From assembly GCF_015277895.1 (NCBI RefSeq), contig NZ_CP063815.1, positions 124,001 to 188,000 on the forward strand: a stretch of DNA of 64,000 nt, written 5' to 3'. The stretch comes from Microbacterium abyssi (GTDB lineage: Bacteria > Actinomycetota > Actinomycetes > Actinomycetales > Microbacteriaceae). Both the position numbers and the translations under genes were made by a program. Each line of letters opens with the position of its first letter. Position 1 is the first letter of the stretch. The notes under the pieces are model-generated. The model was not told the DNA's origin, searched no databases, and saw nothing but the letters and a program-made list of their open reading frames with translations. Shown one piece after another: positions 61,238-64,000 of this stretch.

Positions 61238-61722
61238 CAGATCACCTCGCCGAGCTCGGTGCGCAGCTTCTGCGCCTCGTTCTCGCGCTCGATGGCCTGG
61301 CGCAGCAGCGCCTTCATCACGAACACCAGCAATGCCATGCCGCCGAGCACCAGCGCGGCTCCGCACACGAGCCCCACGACTCCGGGTGCGATGTCCGTCG
61401 GCGCGAGCACGAACGCGAACGTCAGTGCCAGAAGGGCGGCAGCCCCGATCGCACCGATGATCACGTCGACGTAGCGGAACGACGACTCCTGGAAGATAGA
61501 TCCGCGCCGCACCTTGGTCAGCAGCATCCATACGCACACGGCGAAGACCTGCATCGTCAGCACGCCCAGAATCACGACCACGACGAAGCTCACGCGGAAC
61601 CACATCGGGGCACCGTCGAGGTCGATCCACATCAGCGGAGCGATCACCGTCTGCACCACCAGTGAACCCAGTAGCGCCAGTGCGATCACTACGCGCAGGA
61701 TCACGATCGTCGTTCGTCCCAT
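61237..61722 (-). CDS. DUF2975 family membrane protein
   Basis: A 161-aa protein with four hydrophobic helices (about residues 9-35, 43-68, 88-108, 117-140) and a charged cytoplasmic C-terminal helix (QAIERENEAQKLRTELGEVI). The RGSIFQESSFRYVDVI segment between helices 2 and 3 is typical of DUF2975. It is translationally coupled to the XRE regulator, a frequent two-gene arrangement thought to be a membrane-associated regulatory pair. Its function is not known. Confidence 0.88.
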   Translation of the reverse strand: MGRTTIVILRVVIALALLGSLVVQTVIAPLMWIDLDGAPMWFRVSFVVVVILGVLTMQVFAVCVWMLLTKVRRGSIFQESSFRYVDVIIGAIGAAALLALTFAFVLAPTDIAPGVVGLVCGAALVLGGMALLVFVMKALLRQAIERENEAQKLRTELGEVI

Positions 61723-61861
61723 GACGACATCCTCTCATCGAATTACAGGCATAATCTATCGTTAATCGTTCGATTTCGGAAACTGCTCGACCGATTGCCC
61801 AGAAGCGTCGCTGCGGCGGGAATGGCGTTCGGAGCGTGGTGCGCCTCGTACGATCGTTCAT

Positions 61862-63076
61862 ATGGCTTCTTCTGCTCTCGTCGAGAGACCCCTGCGCCGC
61901 GCGCGCGTCGGCGTCGCCCTGCTGTTCCTCACCAACGGGGCGCTGTTCGCCAACATCCTGCCGCGCTACCCCGAGATCAAGGACGCGCTCGGGCTGGATG
62001 CCGCCACCTACGGCCTCGCGATCGCCGCCTTCCCCGCCGGCGCGATCGTCGCGGGCCTCGCGGCCGCGATGTTCATCCGTCGATTCGGCTCGGCACGGGT
62101 CGCGGTCGCCGGAACCATCATCACCAGCCTCGGCATCCTCGCCGCCGGCTTCTCTCCGTCGGTGATCCTGTTCGCTCTGGGCCTGTTCCTCGGAGGGGCA
62201 GCGGATGCCATCACCGACGTCGCCCAGAATGCGCACGCGCTGCGCGTTCAGCGCGGCTTCGGACGCTCGATCATCAACTCCTTCCACGCGATCTGGTCGA
62301 TCGGCGCGGTACTCGGGGGATCGATGGCGGCTGCGGCGATCGCAGTCGCTCTGCCCCTCGGCATCCACTTGATCATCTCCGCCGTCATCTTCGGCACCGT
62401 GTCGCTCATCGCGCTGCACCTGTGCCTGCCGGGCCGCGACGACCGCACCGAAGAGGACGCGATCGCCGATGGCGAGGAGATCGGCGGCGCGCTGCAGCGC
62501 ATCACGGCGAAGACGGTCATCATCATCGTCGCGCTGGTTCTGATCTCGATCGCCGGTGCGCTCGTCGAGGATGCCGGGATGTCGTGGGCGACCCTCTACC
62601 TCGCCACCTCGCTCGACGCCCCCGCAGCGCTCGCCGCCACCGGCTACATCGCCCTCGTGGGCGCACAGTTCGTCGGACGCATCGTCGGTGACGGCCTCAC
62701 CGACCGGTTCGGCCAGCGCGTCGTGGCGATCACGGGCGGGTTGATCACGTCCGTCGGCATGGGTCTCGCGCTCGCGTTCCCGTCGATCCCCGGCACGATC
62801 CTCGGGTTCGCGGCCGCCGGCTACGGCGTCGCCACCCTCATCCCCGCCGCCATGCACGTCGCCGATGAGCTGCCGGGACTCAAGCACGGCGCCGGCCTCA
62901 CGATCGTGTCGTGGCTGCTGCGCCTCGGATTCCTGTTCTCCCCTCCCATCGTCGGGCTCGTCGCCGACAACGCCGGGCTGCGGACCGGCCTGCTCGTCGT
63001 GCCGATCGCGGGCGTCGTGGCGGTGTTGTGCGCGTGGGCGCTGACGGGGCGGCCGAAACGCAATGTGCAACTCTAG
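61862..63076 (+). CDS. MFS transporter
   Basis: A 404-aa major-facilitator protein with 12 predicted helices. The first half starts LRRARVGVALLFLTNGALFA and has NILPRYPEIKDALGLDAATY. The loop 2-3 region is FIRRFGSARVAVAG. A charged central loop (RDDRTEEDAIADGEEIGG, about 200-217) separates the halves, and loop 8-9 reads DGLTDRFGQRVVAI. It belongs to the YbjJ/fucose-permease-like group, where efflux and sugar uptake both occur. The substrate is not evident. Its stop codon lies inside an ArsR operator of the next genes. Confidence 0.9.
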   Translation: MASSALVERPLRRARVGVALLFLTNGALFANILPRYPEIKDALGLDAATYGLAIAAFPAGAIVAGLAAAMFIRRFGSARVAVAGTIITSLGILAAGFSPSVILFALGLFLGGAADAITDVAQNAHALRVQRGFGRSIINSFHAIWSIGAVLGGSMAAAAIAVALPLGIHLIISAVIFGTVSLIALHLCLPGRDDRTEEDAIADGEEIGGALQRITAKTVIIIVALVLISIAGALVEDAGMSWATLYLATSLDAPAALAATGYIALVGAQFVGRIVGDGLTDRFGQRVVAITGGLITSVGMGLALAFPSIPGTILGFAAAGYGVATLIPAAMHVADELPGLKHGAGLTIVSWLLRLGFLFSPPIVGLVADNAGLRTGLLVVPIAGVVAVLCAWALTGRPKRNVQL

Positions 63077-63115
63077 GGTTGCGCTCAGGCTCCGATAGTG
63101 CAATCCTGGGGTTGC
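63067..63115 (+). promoter_or_regulatory. Two ArsR-type operators, 33 bp apart
   Basis: GCAACTCTAGGGTTGC (63067-63082) and GCAATCCTGGGGTTGC (63100-63115) are related 16-bp dyads spaced 33 bp, upstream of the SRPBCC-ArsR operon. The first overlaps the stop codon of the MFS gene. Confidence 0.75.
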
Positions 63116-63160
63116 AGATGACCACCCGGTCGTCGCATACTCGATTCAGGAGGTTCACTC

Positions 63161-63667
63161 ATGGTCAGCACGACTCAGAACCCGGCAGCCGTCGTCGATG
63201 AGGACACGTTCTCGATCCGCCGAACGATCCGGGTCGCCGCATCCATCGACAAGGTCTGGCAGGTGGTCGCAGAGCCCGCGCACATCTCGCGATGGTTCGG
63301 TCGCACCGAGCTCAATGGCACCGGCGTCGGAGCCACCGGGACGGTGACGTTCCCCGATACGGAACCGTTCTCGCTGCGCGTCGAGGCCCGCGAGGAGCGG
63401 CGACTCATCGCCTATCGCTGGAACAACGACGATGCCTACCGTGACGCCCACGGTGGCTCCGTCGGCGATCACGCCGACCCTCTCGCGGAGGATCGCACGA
63501 CGGTGTTCACCTTCACTCTGGAAGAGGTCGACGGCGGCACGCAGCTCACGGTCGTCGAGGCCGGATTCGAGCACACATCCGACCCGGCCGTGAACCTCGA
63601 GAGCCACCGCACCGGCTGGACCGAAGAGCTCGACAAGCTCGTCGTGCTGCTCGAGAGTGCGGCATGA
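63161..63667 (+). CDS. SRPBCC (AHSA1-like) domain protein
   Basis: A 168-aa START/SRPBCC-fold protein. FSIRRTIRVAASIDKVWQVV, EPAHISRWFG, SLRVEAREERRLIAYRW, TVFTFTLEEVDGGTQLTVVE and GWTEELDKLVVLL match the activator-of-Hsp90-homology-1-like group, which commonly pairs with an ArsR regulator. AGGAGG precedes the ATG. It overlaps the ArsR gene by ATGA. A ligand-binding or toxin-response role is known only by association. Confidence 0.92.
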   Translation: MVSTTQNPAAVVDEDTFSIRRTIRVAASIDKVWQVVAEPAHISRWFGRTELNGTGVGATGTVTFPDTEPFSLRVEAREERRLIAYRWNNDDAYRDAHGGSVGDHADPLAEDRTTVFTFTLEEVDGGTQLTVVEAGFEHTSDPAVNLESHRTGWTEELDKLVVLLESAA

Positions 63668-63981
63668 CAGCCGCCACACTCGCCCCCATGTTCGCGGCAC
63701 TCGCCGACGAGACGCGGTGGAGCATTCTGGTGGCGCTCGGCGAGGGGGATGCTTCGGCATCCGCCCTCGCCGGGCAGCTGCCCGTCTCTCGTCAGGCCAT
63801 CGCGAAGCACCTCGCCGTGCTCCAGGAGGTGGGGCTCGTCGAGCCGGTGCCGGCGGGGCGCGAGGTGCGGTTCCGGGTGGTCGGCGCGTCTCTGAGCGCG
63901 ACGGCTCGGCGGCTCGATGAGATCGGCCGCGAGTGGGATCGCCGTCTCGCCGCGATCAAGGAGATCGCGGAGGGGCTTTAA
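63664..63981 (+). CDS. ArsR family transcriptional regulator
   Basis: A 105-aa winged-helix repressor: FAALADETRWSILVALGEGD, SASALAGQLPVSRQAIAKHL and AVLQEVGLVEPVPAGREVRF (HTH residues about 30-70). It has no metal-binding Cys pair, so it is not a metal sensor of the classical kind. It is coupled to the SRPBCC gene (ATGA overlap) and likely represses the operon through the two operators at 63067-63115. Confidence 0.93.
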   Translation: MTAATLAPMFAALADETRWSILVALGEGDASASALAGQLPVSRQAIAKHLAVLQEVGLVEPVPAGREVRFRVVGASLSATARRLDEIGREWDRRLAAIKEIAEGL

Positions 63982-64000
63982 ACCTTCGCGGCGTCCGCGT

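Noticed and set aside
1..64000. CRISPR array, prophage structural genes or a biosynthetic gene cluster
   Set aside because: No regular repeat-spacer pattern, no capsid, terminase or tail genes, and no NRPS/PKS or similar modules are visible.

Overview
The window is high-GC actinobacterial DNA, most likely Microbacteriaceae and probably Microbacterium. The evidence is the GC-rich third positions, the recurrent GATGCC/GCATCC (Asp-Ala) usage inside genes, many GTG starts, ATGA/GTGA/TGATG operon overlaps, several promoters whose -10 box lies just before the start codon (leaderless mRNA), and the families present (DUF222-HNH, WYL regulator, BioY with a TetR regulator, CUT1 sugar transporters with LacI regulators). 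There is no rRNA and no complete tRNA.

Layout. 0.2-8.9 kb is housekeeping and small regulatory pairs: purL, a WYL regulator divergent from a VOC protein, a MetE-like enzyme, bioY divergent from a BioQ-like TetR, and a DUF4188 gene divergent from a MerR regulator. 8.9-17.1 kb is a mannose-type sugar locus. It has a CUT1 ABC importer, an AGE-family isomerase, a ROK kinase, a class I mannose-6-phosphate isomerase and a LacI regulator. Three copies of a TGGTAACGTTACCA-like operator tie it together. 17.1-24.8 kb is mixed: a guanine-deaminase-like enzyme, a 557-aa protein of unknown function, a membrane protein, a PPOX-fold protein, DUF2188, BKACE, two unknown coupled genes, and an SDR with its TetR regulator.

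24.8-33.4 kb is an accessory island. It starts at the 3' end of a tRNA-Ser gene that has lost its D and anticodon arms. It carries an HTH protein, a small DNA methyltransferase subunit, an Eco57I-type methylase gene broken in two with its catalytic NPPY region missing, a GmrSD-like DUF262/DUF1524 nuclease ending in a RAMA domain, a GIY-YIG/DEAD-box restriction helicase and a membrane-anchored protein. It ends near a decayed IS982 transposase. This is the most unusual part: a multi-gene restriction/defence locus that apparently lost its modification activity but kept its nuclease genes open. 33.6-37.2 kb holds poorly characterised exported or membrane proteins (PASTA repeats, DUF4352-like) and an unknown protein.

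37.2-46.2 kb contains an SDR, a second LacI-controlled locus (CUT1 importer plus a GH2 glycosidase) and a DUF222-HNH gene preceded by a LexA-box-like palindrome. 46.2-61.0 kb is an aldarate (glucarate-type) catabolic region. It has two enolase-superfamily dehydratases, 5-dehydro-4-deoxyglucarate dehydratase, 2,5-dioxovalerate dehydrogenase, two D-2-hydroxyacid dehydrogenases, a LysR regulator, a Dpp/Opp-type ABC importer and a TauE/SafE-like permease. Two of its operons share a nearly identical promoter-proximal motif at the same distance from the -10 box. 61.0-64.0 kb holds an XRE/DUF2975 pair, an MFS exporter and an SRPBCC/ArsR pair with two phased operators.
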